Part shown: piece by piece, positions 1 through 8,787 of the stretch
Layout of the letters: every line of letters starts with the position of its first letter
Numbering within the stretch: the first letter of the stretch is position 1
DNA from: JBCDCY01 sp039180875
Lineage (GTDB): Bacteria; Pseudomonadota; Alphaproteobacteria; Rhodobacterales; Rhodobacteraceae
Reading direction: 5' to 3'
Length of the DNA stretch: 64,000 nt
NCBI GenBank assembly: GCA_039180875.1
Contig: JBCDCY010000002.1
Span: forward strand, 124,001-188,000
The notes under the pieces: generated by a model
Database searches by the model: none
What the model was told of the DNA's origin: nothing
Seen by the model: the letters and a program-made list of their open reading frames with translations, nothing else
Translations under genes and position numbers: made by a program

Positions 1-29
1 CGAACAACAAAGCAACTGGGGAGATGGAA

Positions 30-1130
30 ATGCACACTGATCTGCTGATCGGGCGGCGGACGCTCGGCGCGCTGGCCGCGGCGACGGCCCTGGCGCTGGC
101 CGCGCCTGCGACGGCTCAGGTCTCGTTTGAGGGCGAGACGATCGAATGGATCATCCCGTTCTCCGAGGGTGGAGGGTCGGACCGCTGGGCGCGGTTCTAC
201 GCGCCGCTGCTGGCCGAGGCGCTGCCGGGCAATCCCAATGTGGTGGTAAAGAACGAACCCGGCGCCGGGTCCACCCGCGGGGCCAACCAGTTCGCGGCCC
301 GGGCCGAGGCCGATGGCCTGACCATCCTCGGCACCTCGGGCTCGACCCAGTTCCCCTATCTGCTCGGCGATCCGCGGGTGGAGTACGACTACAACGACTG
401 GAACGTGGTGCTCGCCTCGGCCACCGGGGGCGTCGCCTACCTGCCGGCCGATCTGGCCGCGCGCTGGGCCGCCGATCCGATGGACGTGATCGAGAATGTC
501 GACTTCATCTACGGCAGCCAGGGGGCGACCCGCCTCGACCTCGTACCGCTGCTGGCGTGGGAGCTGCTGGGCATGTCCGTCGCGCCGGTCTTCGGCATCG
601 AGGGCCGCGGCGACGGCCGGCTGATGTTCGAGCGGGGCGAGGCCAATATCGACTACCAGACCTCGTCGGCCTTCCTCTCCCGCGTCACGCCGTTGGTCGA
701 GGCTGGCCAGGCGGTGCCGATCATGACCTGGGGTGCGCTGGATGAGGACGGCAACATCGTCCGCGACCCGACTTTCCCGGACGTGCCGACCTTCAAGGAA
801 GTCTATGAGCAGGTGACGGGCGAAGAACCCTCCGGCCCCGCCTGGAATGCCTGGAAGGCGTTCTTCGTCGCGGGCTTTCCGGCGCAGAAGATGGTGTTTC
901 TGCCGAACGGCACCCCGCAGGAGATCATCGACACCTACTCCGCGGCCTTTCAGGCGGTGACGGAGCGGGAGGACTTCGCCGAGATCTCCGAGGCGCGGCT
1001 CGGCGTCTATCCCCAGGCGACGGGCGCGGCGGCGGAGGCACGGCTCGCCCTCGGCATCGGGGTGGATGAAGAGGCCGTGACCTGGATCAAGACCTGGCTC
1101 AATGAACGCTACGGCGTCGAACTGAACTAG
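30..1130 (+). CDS. TTT transporter substrate-binding protein (TctC/Bug family)
   Basis: Periplasmic solute receptor of a tripartite tricarboxylate transporter; it would capture a carboxylate and deliver it to the permease encoded next. The 366-residue product opens with an arginine pair and a hydrophobic segment ending in APATAQ, a cleavable export signal. The mature part starts with the strand IEWIIPFSEGGGSDRW, which matches the TctC family opening (PF03401), and continues with a NEPGAGSTRGANQ segment. The start at 30 is preferred over the ATG at 24 because the GGGGAG ribosome site (17-23) sits about six bases before it. The protein is slightly longer than the usual ~320 residues. The ligand cannot be read from sequence; the adjacent PrpF-type gene hints at a tricarboxylate. 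Confidence 0.9.
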   Translation: MHTDLLIGRRTLGALAAATALALAAPATAQVSFEGETIEWIIPFSEGGGSDRWARFYAPLLAEALPGNPNVVVKNEPGAGSTRGANQFAARAEADGLTILGTSGSTQFPYLLGDPRVEYDYNDWNVVLASATGGVAYLPADLAARWAADPMDVIENVDFIYGSQGATRLDLVPLLAWELLGMSVAPVFGIEGRGDGRLMFERGEANIDYQTSSAFLSRVTPLVEAGQAVPIMTWGALDEDGNIVRDPTFPDVPTFKEVYEQVTGEEPSGPAWNAWKAFFVAGFPAQKMVFLPNGTPQEIIDTYSAAFQAVTEREDFAEISEARLGVYPQATGAAAEARLALGIGVDEEAVTWIKTWLNERYGVELN

Positions 1131-1141
1131 GCCGCGATCGC

Positions 1142-1172
1142 GCGCTGCGGCGGGCCGGTCCCGCCGCAGCGC
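1142..1172 (+). promoter_or_regulatory. Intercistronic hairpin between tctC- and tctAB-like genes
   Basis: A 13-bp perfect stem (1142-1154 pairing with 1160-1172) with a five-base loop lies in the 74-bp gap between the binding-protein gene and the permease gene. There is no following T-tract, so it is unlikely to be a full terminator. The likely role, by analogy with other binding-protein/permease operons, is 3'-end protection or partial termination that keeps the binding protein more abundant than the permease. Structure is seen; function is inferred. Confidence 0.6.
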
Positions 1173-1204
1173 CGACGCGCCAGGGATAGGTCTAGGGGAC
1201 CCCG

Positions 1205-3223
1205 ATGGATCTGTTGGCGACCGCGCTTCCGGCGTTGGGCGAGGCCTTTGCGCTGATCCTGTCGCCGACGGCCATCGGCTATCTGATGCTGGGCGTGCTG
1301 CTCGGTCTGTCGGTCGGGGTGTTTCCAGGGCTCGGCGGGATCGCCGGGCTCTCCCTCGTGCTGCCGTTTATCTACGGCATGGACGAGGTCTCGGGCCTTG
1401 CCATGATGGTGGGGCTGGTTGCGGTCATTCCGACGTCGGACACCTTCGCCTCCGTCCTGCTCGGCATTCCGGGATCGTCGGCCAGCCAGGCGACGGTGCT
1501 CGACGGTTTTCCCCTCGCCAAGCGCGGCGAGGCGGCGCGGGCGCTGGCGGCGGCCTTTGCCTCGTCGCTGTTCGGTGGGCTTTTCGGGGCGATCGTCCTC
1601 ACTTTCTTCATCCTGATCGCCCGGCCCATCGTGCTGGCCTTCGGGCTGCCAGAGCTATTGCTGCTCACCATCCTCGGCCTCTCCATGGTGGGGGTGCTCG
1701 CCGGGCGGTCGTTGCTCAAGGGGTTGGTGGCGGCGGGCCTCGGCCTCTCCATCGGCGCGATTGGGGAGGCGCCGGCCCAGGGCTCCCCCCGGCTCGATTT
1801 CGGCGCCTGGTACCTGCAGGACGGCTTCACGCTGGTGATCGTCGGCCTCGGCCTTTTCGCGATACCGGAGATCGTGGCGCTGCTCCGCCGCGACCGGGCG
1901 ATCTCGGAGACGGCGACGCTCGGCGCCGGCTGGTGGGACGGGGTGCGGGACTGGTGGCAGGCCAAATGGCTCTCGATCCGCTGCGCCGGGATCGGTGTGG
2001 TTGTCGGCGTGATCCCGGGCCTCGGCGGCTCCGTCGTCGACTGGATCGCCTATGGCCACACCGTGCAGACCACGCGGAACCGCGAGAAGTTCGGCCAGGG
2101 GGAGATCCGCGGGGTCATCGGGCCGGAAAGCTCGAACAATGCCAAGGAGGGGGGCGGCCTCGTCCCCACGCTCCTGTTCGGCATCCCGGGCTCGGGCTCC
2201 ATGGCCGTCTTCATCGGCGGCATGATCCTTTTGGGGTACGAGGCCGGGCCCCAGATGATCGCCAACGATCTCGACATCACCTACACGGTGGTCTGGTCGC
2301 TGGCCCTCGCCAATGTCTTCGGCGCGGGGCTCTGCATCGCGCTCTCGGGCGGGATCGCGCGATTGACGACGATCCGCTTCGCGCTGCTCGCGCCCTTTCT
2401 CTTCATGATGATCTCGTTCGCCGCCTTTCAGTCGAAGCAAACGCTGTGGGATCTGGCGGCGCTGGTGGGTTTCGGCCTTCTCGGCATTTACATGAAGCGC
2501 TTCGGCTGGCCGCGACCGGCCTTTCTGATCGGCTTCGTGCTCGCGAGCCAGGCGGAGGTCTATACCTACCAGGCGACTCAGATCGCCATGATCCGGTTCC
2601 GCCAGGGGGTGGAGGCGGGGCTCGACTACATCATCTCGCCGACCGGCGTCGTGCTGCTGCTGATCACCGTGGTCTCGGTCTGGCTCGGTGCGCGGCAATC
2701 CCAGGCGATCCACGATGGCGCGAGTGAGAGCGGGGGTGCGAAGCGGGCGCCGATGCTTTTTGCTGGGGCGATCGCACTGTTCCTCGCCATCATGCTTTGG
2801 GATGCGGCGGGGCTACGGGTGCTGATCGACAAGGTCTTTCCGGTGACCATCGCCGCGGTGACGCTGGTCTTCGCGCTCCTTCTCCTCCTGCAGATGCAGA
2901 GACGCCCGGCCGAGGATTCGCTGTTCGCCGATGCCGAGGTGGCGGGGGCGGAGGCGGGCGCGCCCCGCGGCCTCTGGCCCACCGTCGGTTGGCTGGTGGG
3001 GCTTTTGGGGCTCACCGCGCTCTTCGGCTTCGTCATTGCGCTCACGCTCTTCTTCGTGGGCTTTCTGCGCGTCCGGGCGGGGGAGGGCTGGCCGCGCACG
3101 CTCCTGCTCACCGCCGCTGGGCTCGCCGGCATCCTGTTCCTCGCCGGGGCGCTCAACCGCGACTTCCCGCCGGGGATCCTGCAGGAATACGTGCGGCTCC
3201 CCTGGCCCTTCGGAGATGGCTGA
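1205..3223 (+). CDS. TctA-TctB fusion permease of a TTT transporter
   Basis: Inner-membrane permease of the tripartite tricarboxylate transporter. The 672-residue protein has two parts. Residues 1 to ~500 are TctA-like (PF01970), with the two characteristic glycine/proline-rich repeats (GVFPGLGGIAGLS near residue 40 and GVIPGLGGSVVDW near 265) and many membrane segments. Residues ~520-672 carry four further hydrophobic segments arranged as in the small subunit TctB. In most systems TctA and TctB are separate proteins, so this is a natural fusion. No separate tctB is seen nearby. The stop overlaps the next start by one base (TGATG), indicating translational coupling to the PrpF-like gene. Confidence 0.88.
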   Translation: MDLLATALPALGEAFALILSPTAIGYLMLGVLLGLSVGVFPGLGGIAGLSLVLPFIYGMDEVSGLAMMVGLVAVIPTSDTFASVLLGIPGSSASQATVLDGFPLAKRGEAARALAAAFASSLFGGLFGAIVLTFFILIARPIVLAFGLPELLLLTILGLSMVGVLAGRSLLKGLVAAGLGLSIGAIGEAPAQGSPRLDFGAWYLQDGFTLVIVGLGLFAIPEIVALLRRDRAISETATLGAGWWDGVRDWWQAKWLSIRCAGIGVVVGVIPGLGGSVVDWIAYGHTVQTTRNREKFGQGEIRGVIGPESSNNAKEGGGLVPTLLFGIPGSGSMAVFIGGMILLGYEAGPQMIANDLDITYTVVWSLALANVFGAGLCIALSGGIARLTTIRFALLAPFLFMMISFAAFQSKQTLWDLAALVGFGLLGIYMKRFGWPRPAFLIGFVLASQAEVYTYQATQIAMIRFRQGVEAGLDYIISPTGVVLLLITVVSVWLGARQSQAIHDGASESGGAKRAPMLFAGAIALFLAIMLWDAAGLRVLIDKVFPVTIAAVTLVFALLLLLQMQRRPAEDSLFADAEVAGAEAGAPRGLWPTVGWLVGLLGLTALFGFVIALTLFFVGFLRVRAGEGWPRTLLLTAAGLAGILFLAGALNRDFPPGILQEYVRLPWPFGDG

Positions 3224-4314
3224 TGGACCAGACGGCGATCCCCTTTCTGTTCCTCCGCGGTGGCACGTCCCGCGGACCCTATTTCCGGCGGGAGGACCTG
3301 CCGCAGGATCGGGAGCGATTGGGCGAGGTGCTGGTCGCCGCCCTCGGCTCCGGCCACCCGCTCACCATCGACGGGATCGGCGGTGGTACGGCGGTGACGA
3401 CCAAGGTCGCGATGCTCTCGGCCTCCGACGACGACTGGGCCGAGGTCGACTATCTGTTCGCCCAGGTCGCGGTGGAGGAGAAGCTGGTCGATTTCGGCCC
3501 GACCTGCGGCAATATCCTGGCGGGTGTCGGTCCCGCGGCGATCGAGATAGGCCTGGTCGCGGCCGTGGAGCCGGAGACCAAGGTGCGCATCCGCGCCGTC
3601 AACACCGGCGCGAGCGTCGAGGCGACGGTCCAAGTGCGGGATGGCCGCCCGGTCTATGGCGGCGGCGCCGAGATCGCCGGCGTGCCGGGGACGGCCGCAC
3701 CGGTCGGGCTCGACTTCCAAGGCGTCGTGGGCTCGAGCACCGGGGCGTTGCTCCCCACCGGCGCGCTGGTCGAGGAGATCGACGGCATCGCCCTTACCTG
3801 CATGGACGTCGCCATGCCCGTCGTCATCGCCCGGGCCGAGGCTTTCGGCCTGACCGGGCATGAAGGCCGGGAGGAGCTCGACGCCAACCGCGCTTTCTTC
3901 GAGCGGATGGAGCCGATCCGGATCGAGGCCGGCCGGCGCATGGGCCTTGGCGACGTCACCAAATCCGTCATCCCGAAATTCGCGGTGGTGGCCGCGCCGG
4001 CGCTGGGGGGCACGGCCGCCGCGCGCTACTTCATGCCGTGGGCCTGCCACCCGACCATGGCGGTGACCGGTGGGCAGTGCATCGCGGCCTGCCTGCTGAC
4101 GCCCGGGACCGCAGCTGAGGGCATCCTGGCCGCACCGAACGCGAGCCCCGCGGCGATCACGCTGGAGCACGCGGTCGGCACGCTCGACGTCACCGTGAAG
4201 TTCACCCCGGGCGAGGCGGGGCCGGAGATCCGCTCCGCCGGGCTGCTCCGCACCGCCCGGCTCCTGGCGCGGGGGGAGGTGTTCGTCCCGGCCGAGATCT
4301 GGACCGGGACTTAG
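3223..4314 (+). CDS. PrpF-type isomerase (4-oxalomesaconate tautomerase-like)
   Basis: Cofactor-independent isomerase of the PrpF family (PF04303), which has a diaminopimelate-epimerase fold. Members shift the double bond of unsaturated tricarboxylates, for example 2-methyl-aconitate in PrpF or 4-oxalomesaconate in GalD. The 363-residue length fits GalD-like enzymes. Visible family motifs are FLRGGTSRGPYF at residues ~10-21 and DFGPTCGNILAGVG around 100, the latter holding the probable catalytic cysteine. The start is the ATG overlapping the permease stop. Position at the end of a tricarboxylate transporter operon suggests it isomerises the imported compound. The exact substrate is unknown; no methylcitrate or gallate pathway genes are present here. 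Confidence 0.82.
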   Translation: MDQTAIPFLFLRGGTSRGPYFRREDLPQDRERLGEVLVAALGSGHPLTIDGIGGGTAVTTKVAMLSASDDDWAEVDYLFAQVAVEEKLVDFGPTCGNILAGVGPAAIEIGLVAAVEPETKVRIRAVNTGASVEATVQVRDGRPVYGGGAEIAGVPGTAAPVGLDFQGVVGSSTGALLPTGALVEEIDGIALTCMDVAMPVVIARAEAFGLTGHEGREELDANRAFFERMEPIRIEAGRRMGLGDVTKSVIPKFAVVAAPALGGTAAARYFMPWACHPTMAVTGGQCIAACLLTPGTAAEGILAAPNASPAAITLEHAVGTLDVTVKFTPGEAGPEIRSAGLLRTARLLARGEVFVPAEIWTGT

Positions 4315-4380
4315 GTCGGACCCGAAGGGACGCATGCCTCCGTCGGGGACATTTGGGCCAGCAAGAAAGCGCGGGAGAGC

Positions 4381-5421
4381 CTAGCGGAGCCAGCGGATGA
4401 CGATCGGTGCACCGGTGATGACCACGACCAGGCGGACCAGGTGGTGGGTGACGACGAAGGCGATGTCGGCGCCGGCGACGAGAGCGAGGACCACCATCTC
4501 TGCCTGACCGCCGGGGGCGAAGGCCAGCAGGGCCTCGACCCAGGGCGCGCCGCCCAGCCAGTGGGCCAGGGTGGCGAACAGGATCGAAAGCACGGTCAGG
4601 ATCAGGCAGAAGCCGAGGGCGGCGCCCACCACCCGCGTCAGCTCACCCCCGGTGATGCCCACGTACTTCACCCCGACCGTTGCGCCGATGATGAACTGGG
4701 CAGCCCAGATCGCCTCGGCCGGCGGGCGGTGGTGCAGGATGTCGGAGAGGCTCGCCACCGCGGCGACGGCTAGGGGCCCGAGGATGGACGCGCCGAAAAG
4801 GCCGATCCGGGTGGCGAGGACCCAGCCGATGACGGCGCAGGCCAGCATGATCGCCAGCTCCTCCCCCGGCACCGTCGCCGCCAGCGCCCCGGGGGGTGCG
4901 GTCAGGTCGAGGCCCCAGCCGAGCGTCAGAATCGGCGGCATCAGCGCGACGATCACCAATACCCTGGTGGCGTGGACCAGGGAGAGGGCCCGCGCACTGC
5001 CGCCCGCCTCCTCCCCAAACAGGATCATGTCCTGCAATCCGCCGGGCATCGCGGCGTAGTAGGCAGTGGCCGGGTCGAAGCGGCAGAGGCGCCGGAAATA
5101 CGGGTAGCCGACCAGGCCGATCACCAGGATGAAGAGGGGGATGAGCGCGACGCTCAGCGCCATCTCCCCCAACCGGCCGATGAGCGCGGGTGTGATCGAG
5201 GCCCCGACCGCGACTCCGAGGACGGTGCGCATCCCCTCGCTCACCGGCCCGAAGCCGCCGAGCGTCATCCCGGCCAGCGCCGCGGCCAAGCAGCCGAACA
5301 TCGGCCCGAGCAGCAGCGGCAACGGCAGGCCTATCGCGGCGAACAGCGCCGCACCGGCAGCGGCGACCGCGACCGTCCGGGCGGGCGCGAGGAAGCGGGA
5401 GGGGATCGGCATTGCCCGCAT
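4381..5421 (-). CDS. AbrB family membrane protein
   Basis: Polytopic inner-membrane protein of the AbrB family (PF05145, old label putative ammonia monooxygenase). It shows about ten hydrophobic segments in two similar halves, with glycine-rich family motifs such as LLLGPMFGCLAAALAG near the N-terminus and AMPGGLQDMILFGEEAG in the middle; the second half repeats the idea in APGGQAEMVVLALV. Function in the family is poorly defined; some members are linked to regulation or transport. The reading frame extends upstream to 5451, but only with TTG or GTG starts, so an ATG at 5421 (346 residues) is used; another ATG is at 5412. It converges on the PrpF-like gene and lies downstream of a small hypothetical gene. 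Confidence 0.8.
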   Translation of the reverse strand: MRAMPIPSRFLAPARTVAVAAAGAALFAAIGLPLPLLLGPMFGCLAAALAGMTLGGFGPVSEGMRTVLGVAVGASITPALIGRLGEMALSVALIPLFILVIGLVGYPYFRRLCRFDPATAYYAAMPGGLQDMILFGEEAGGSARALSLVHATRVLVIVALMPPILTLGWGLDLTAPPGALAATVPGEELAIMLACAVIGWVLATRIGLFGASILGPLAVAAVASLSDILHHRPPAEAIWAAQFIIGATVGVKYVGITGGELTRVVGAALGFCLILTVLSILFATLAHWLGGAPWVEALLAFAPGGQAEMVVLALVAGADIAFVVTHHLVRLVVVITGAPIVIRWLR

Positions 5422-5519
5422 ACCATCGCATACGCTTTTCACCCCCGGCAAGACACGGTGGCGAGGCGCGCTGGTGCGAGGCGGCGGCCTCCCCGTGCCG
5501 CCGCGGGTCTAGGATCCCG

Positions 5520-5732
5520 TCAGGGCGCCCGCGGCGTCGCGATGTGGATCTGCGCCTCCAACGCGCGGAGCGCATCGGCACAGCGCTGCCGTTCTGCCAG
5601 CATATGGTTGAACTGGTCGTCGCAGCCCGCCACCGGGCGCGGATAGGTGCGGATCTCCGCATCCAGCTTGGCCCGCGCCGTCATCAGCATGCCCCGCGCG
5701 CTTTCGATATCGGACTGAAAAAACGTCTCCAT
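5520..5732 (-). CDS. Small hypothetical protein, helical
   Basis: A 70-residue acidic, soluble, probably helical protein starting METFFQSDIESARGML, with no signal peptide or membrane segment. The ATG at 5732 has a GGGGAG ribosome site seven bases upstream; a GTG five codons earlier lies inside that site and is less likely. Two cysteines and a DDQF motif are present. I do not recognise a family. It lies upstream of the AbrB-family gene in the same orientation with a 98-bp gap. Confidence 0.6.
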   Translation of the reverse strand: METFFQSDIESARGMLMTARAKLDAEIRTYPRPVAGCDDQFNHMLAERQRCADALRALEAQIHIATPRAP

Positions 5733-5814
5733 CGTTTCGCTCCCCACAACCCGGGATCGAGCTTAGGCGACAGTCGCAGTCACGCTCAAGGCTGCGGAAT
5801 GAAACCTTTTGCGC

Positions 5815-6525
5815 CTATTTCGCGGGGAGGGCGGCGTGGCCGATATAGATCACTCGGGTGAACGGCAGCAGGCCGAAGCGAAAATCGCCGCGGCGGTTGA
5901 TCCCAACCGGGCCGAGGCCGCGGAACTTGCCGACCTCAAAGCCCCGGGCGCGCAGCCCCTCCGCCAATCGCGCTGGCGGGATGAAGAGTGCGGGGTCGTG
6001 GGTGCCCTTGGGCAGCAGACCGAGGATGTCCTCCGCCACCGTCACCACCACCAGACGCGCCAGCCAGGTTTTGTTGATGGTGTCGAACAGGAACACGCCA
6101 CCGGGGCGGAGGACGCGGGCGATCTCGTCGAGCACCTTGTCGAGGTCGGCCACATGCTCCAGCACATCGACGCAGGCCACCATGTCGAAGGCGCTGTCGG
6201 GGTAGGGCAGGGCCTCACCCACACCCACGTCATAGCGGATCGCGATCCCCATCTCGTCGGCATGGGCCTTGGCCGCCGCGACGGCCTCCGCCGCCGGGTC
6301 GATGCCGGTCACCCGGGCGCCCCGGGCGGCGATCGCCTCGGCCAGGAAGCCCCCCGCGCAGCCGAGGTCGAGGACGTCTTTGCCGCGAAAGCTGGGCACC
6401 ACCGTCTCGAAATGCCGCATCCGGGCTGGCACCATGTTCTGCAGCGTGCGGATCCAGCGCGTGTCGCCCGACCACCAGCGATCGGCGACCTTGTCGTAGA
6501 TGGTGAGGTCGTTGCGCGCCCTCAT
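5815..6525 (-). CDS. UbiG-like class I SAM methyltransferase
   Basis: SAM-dependent O-methyltransferase of 236 residues resembling UbiG of ubiquinone synthesis. The SAM-binding motif I is VLDLGCAGGFLAEAIA, motif II contains DMVACVDVLEHV, and the post-motif GLLPKGTHDP and the C-terminal RRGDFRFG segment are UbiG-like. It is not the only UbiG homologue: a fuller, more canonical copy is encoded at 18086-18844, so this one may have a different acceptor. Its ATG overlaps the stop of the upstream membrane methyltransferase-like gene by four bases (ATGA), so the two are translationally coupled. Confidence 0.82.
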   Translation of the reverse strand: MRARNDLTIYDKVADRWWSGDTRWIRTLQNMVPARMRHFETVVPSFRGKDVLDLGCAGGFLAEAIAARGARVTGIDPAAEAVAAAKAHADEMGIAIRYDVGVGEALPYPDSAFDMVACVDVLEHVADLDKVLDEIARVLRPGGVFLFDTINKTWLARLVVVTVAEDILGLLPKGTHDPALFIPPARLAEGLRARGFEVGKFRGLGPVGINRRGDFRFGLLPFTRVIYIGHAALPAK

Positions 6526-7289
6526 GCCTCCCGCTCCCCGCTCCGGCGCAGCAGGCGCGGCAGCCAATAGGGCACCTGGGCCTGGTAGGCCGCGAACCGG
6601 GCGCCGTAGATCGCGCGAAAGCGCCGCTCCTTCAGCTTGGGCGCCAGGACGCAGTAGGCGGTGTAGAGCGTGGCGACGGCCAATTGGTCGGGTGTCCAGA
6701 CCGGCACGGTCCAGAGCGTCAGGGCGAAGGCCACATAGATCGGCTGGCGCACGACCCGAAAGAGACCGGCCTCCGGCATATCCGGAAAGACCGGGCGCCG
6801 GCCGCGGAGCAAAGCCCACCAACCGAGGAAGCCGGACTGCAGCTCCGGTCCCGCATCGAAGGATGCCTTGGCGAGCAGGCCCCAGGACATCGCATAGAGC
6901 ACGGCGATCAGCCAAAGCGCCGCGCCCTCGGCCTGCCACCAGACGATGCCGGAGGGGGTCCAGAGCAGAAAGAGCAGCAGAAGCTGGATGGAGGCGATCA
7001 GCGCGTAGGTCGTGGTCGCCAGCACCGGCCCCGCCTCGCCGGGCGCCAGGCGGGCCAGCACCTGGCGACCCGGGCGCGTCAGCAGCAGCGAATGCACGAG
7101 CGGAAACTGCACCAGCAGCACCGCGTTCACCAGCACCGCCCAGCCGCCAGAGAGCGTGCCGAAGCCGAGGGTCATGCCTGACCACAGCCCCGCCACCATG
7201 GCGAGGCCGGCAAGGCCAAAGATCCCGTGGCAGGCGAGGCCGTAGAGGAGCGCGAGCAGCGGGCGGCGTGGCTGGCTATCGGTCGTCAT
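6522..7289 (-). CDS. Isoprenylcysteine methyltransferase-like membrane protein (MddA/NnrU type)
   Basis: Integral membrane protein of about 255 residues with five to six hydrophobic segments. The C-terminal half carries the membrane methyltransferase signature: RQPIYVAFALTLW, then KERRFRAIYGARFAAYQAQVP. This places it in the ICMT-like superfamily that includes NnrU and methanethiol S-methyltransferase MddA. The substrate cannot be deduced. Start is set at the ATG preceding TTDSQPRRP; an ATG at 7319 would add ten residues. It is coupled by a four-base overlap to the soluble UbiG-like methyltransferase and is divergent from the glycine-riboswitch operon. Confidence 0.68.
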   Translation of the reverse strand: MTTDSQPRRPLLALLYGLACHGIFGLAGLAMVAGLWSGMTLGFGTLSGGWAVLVNAVLLVQFPLVHSLLLTRPGRQVLARLAPGEAGPVLATTTYALIASIQLLLLFLLWTPSGIVWWQAEGAALWLIAVLYAMSWGLLAKASFDAGPELQSGFLGWWALLRGRRPVFPDMPEAGLFRVVRQPIYVAFALTLWTVPVWTPDQLAVATLYTAYCVLAPKLKERRFRAIYGARFAAYQAQVPYWLPRLLRRSGEREA

Positions 7290-7405
7290 CGAGTGCCGAG
7301 ATAGGACTTTCACCGCCATTTCCCGGGGCCTGCGGCAATTCCTCACGCAGGGCCGCGACGCCGGCGGCTCCGGGCTTGTCTGCGGCGTGGCCGCGCCGTA
7401 CGCTC

Positions 7406-7568
7406 CGTCCGTCTTGTTGGGAGAACCGGTGAAAGACCCGGTGCCGAAGGAGCAACCGCCCCGGAAACTCTCAGGCCACAGGGACCGACAGGATTGTCTG
7501 CTCTGGAGAGTGGTGCGACGCACCCGCCGAAGGGTTCACGACCTCAGGCAAACGGACAGAGGGGGCGC
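7406..7568 (+). promoter_or_regulatory. Tandem glycine riboswitch upstream of gcvT
   Basis: Two glycine aptamers in tandem. Aptamer 1 (about 7406-7495) has the conserved GGGAGA, GCCGAAGGAGCAA and ACTCTCAGG blocks. Aptamer 2 (about 7497-7568) has CTGGAGAG, GCCGAAGGG, CCTCAGGCAAA and GGACAGAGG. These blocks and their order are diagnostic of the gcvT-type riboswitch. Downstream hairpins (7571-7577 with 7588-7594, and 7607-7612 with 7617-7622) precede the gcvT ribosome site and may form the expression platform. Glycine binding is expected to switch on gcvTHP. Confidence 0.93.
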
Positions 7569-7644
7569 CGCGCGGCCAGCAGATCGGGGCCGCGACCCAT
7601 GCCGCGCCGGGCCGATGCCCGGGCGGTGGAGGAGGAGGGCGCCG

Positions 7645-8778
7645 ATGCCGGGTACGGATGTGCACCTGACACCGTTGCATCCCCTGCACGAGGCGCGGGG
7701 CGGCAAGATGGTGACCTTCGCCGGCTATTCGCTCCCTGTGCAGTACCCCGACGGCATCATGGCCGAGCATCGCCATACGCGGGCCAAGGCGGGTCTCTTC
7801 GATGTGAGCCATATGGGCCAGATCCGCGTCGTACCGCGCTCCGCCCAGATCAGCGACGCGGCGGCGGCGCTCGAGGCCCTGGTGCCGTCCGACATCGTCG
7901 GGCTCGCCAAGGGGCGGCAGCGCTACAGCCTATTGATGAACGATGTCGCTGGGATACGCGACGATCTTATGATCGCCAACTGGGGCGATCATCTGGGTCT
8001 GGTGGTGAATGCCGCCTGCAAGATGATGGACTTCGCCCATCTTCAGGCAAGCCTTGGGACGAGCTGCGACGTCACGTTGCAGGACGATCTGGCGCTCCTC
8101 GCGCTGCAAGGTCCGCTTGCCGAGGCCGTGCTGGCCGGGCTCGCGCCGGCTGTTGCGGCGATGCGGTTCATGGACGTGGCCGAGGTCGAACTCGTCGGCA
8201 CCCCGGCCTGGATCAGCCGATCAGGTTATACGGGCGAGGACGGGTTCGAGATCTCCGTCCCCGCCGAGGCGGCGCTTGAGGTGGCCGAGGCCCTGCTCGC
8301 CCACCCCGACGTCGCGCCCATCGGGCTCGGCGCCCGCGACAGCCTGCGGCTGGAGGCGGGGCTCTGCCTCTACGGCCAGGACATCGACGCGGAGACCTCT
8401 CCGGTGGCCGCCGGCCTCACCTGGGCCATCCAGAAGGTGCGCCGCCCCGGGGGCGCGCGGGCCGGCGGCTATCCGGGGGCCGATGTGGTGGCGCAGGAGC
8501 TTGCCGATGGCCCCGCCATGCGCCGGGTCGGCTTGCTGCCCGAAGGGCGGGCGCCGATGCGGGCGGGGGTGAGCCTGGCCGAGGAGGCCGACGGGCCGCT
8601 GATCGGGCGCATCACCTCCGGCGGTTTCAGCCCCTCCGTCGAGGCGCCGGTCGCTATGGGCTACGTCGCCGCCGGCGCGGCGCGGGACGGCCATCGCCTG
8701 TTCGGCGAGCTCCGCGGCCGCTGGCACCGGGCGCGGATCACCCGCCTGCCGTTTCACGAACCGAACTACAAACGTTGA
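7645..8778 (+). CDS. gcvT: Glycine cleavage system aminomethyltransferase (T protein)
   Basis: Transfers the methylene group from aminomethylated H protein to tetrahydrofolate, releasing ammonia. The 377-residue length is normal. Family features visible are the N-terminal LTPLHPLHEARGGKMVTFAGYSLPVQY, the DVSHMGQIRV strand, the folate-pocket segment SRSGYTGEDGFEIS, and the C-terminal barrel beginning near GLLPEGRAPM. The ATG at 7645 is chosen because a strong GGAGGAGGG site (7629-7639) lies just before it. The frame is open further upstream, but that part is the riboswitch. First gene of gcvT-gcvH-gcvP. Confidence 0.96.
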   Translation: MPGTDVHLTPLHPLHEARGGKMVTFAGYSLPVQYPDGIMAEHRHTRAKAGLFDVSHMGQIRVVPRSAQISDAAAALEALVPSDIVGLAKGRQRYSLLMNDVAGIRDDLMIANWGDHLGLVVNAACKMMDFAHLQASLGTSCDVTLQDDLALLALQGPLAEAVLAGLAPAVAAMRFMDVAEVELVGTPAWISRSGYTGEDGFEISVPAEAALEVAEALLAHPDVAPIGLGARDSLRLEAGLCLYGQDIDAETSPVAAGLTWAIQKVRRPGGARAGGYPGADVVAQELADGPAMRRVGLLPEGRAPMRAGVSLAEEADGPLIGRITSGGFSPSVEAPVAMGYVAAGAARDGHRLFGELRGRWHRARITRLPFHEPNYKR

Positions 8779-8787
8779 GGACCTGGG

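Noticed and set aside
2626..4335. A 569-residue minus-strand frame opposite the TctAB and PrpF-like genes.
   Set aside because: Low-complexity Arg/Gly/Ala translation with no motifs, while the opposite strand carries clear families.
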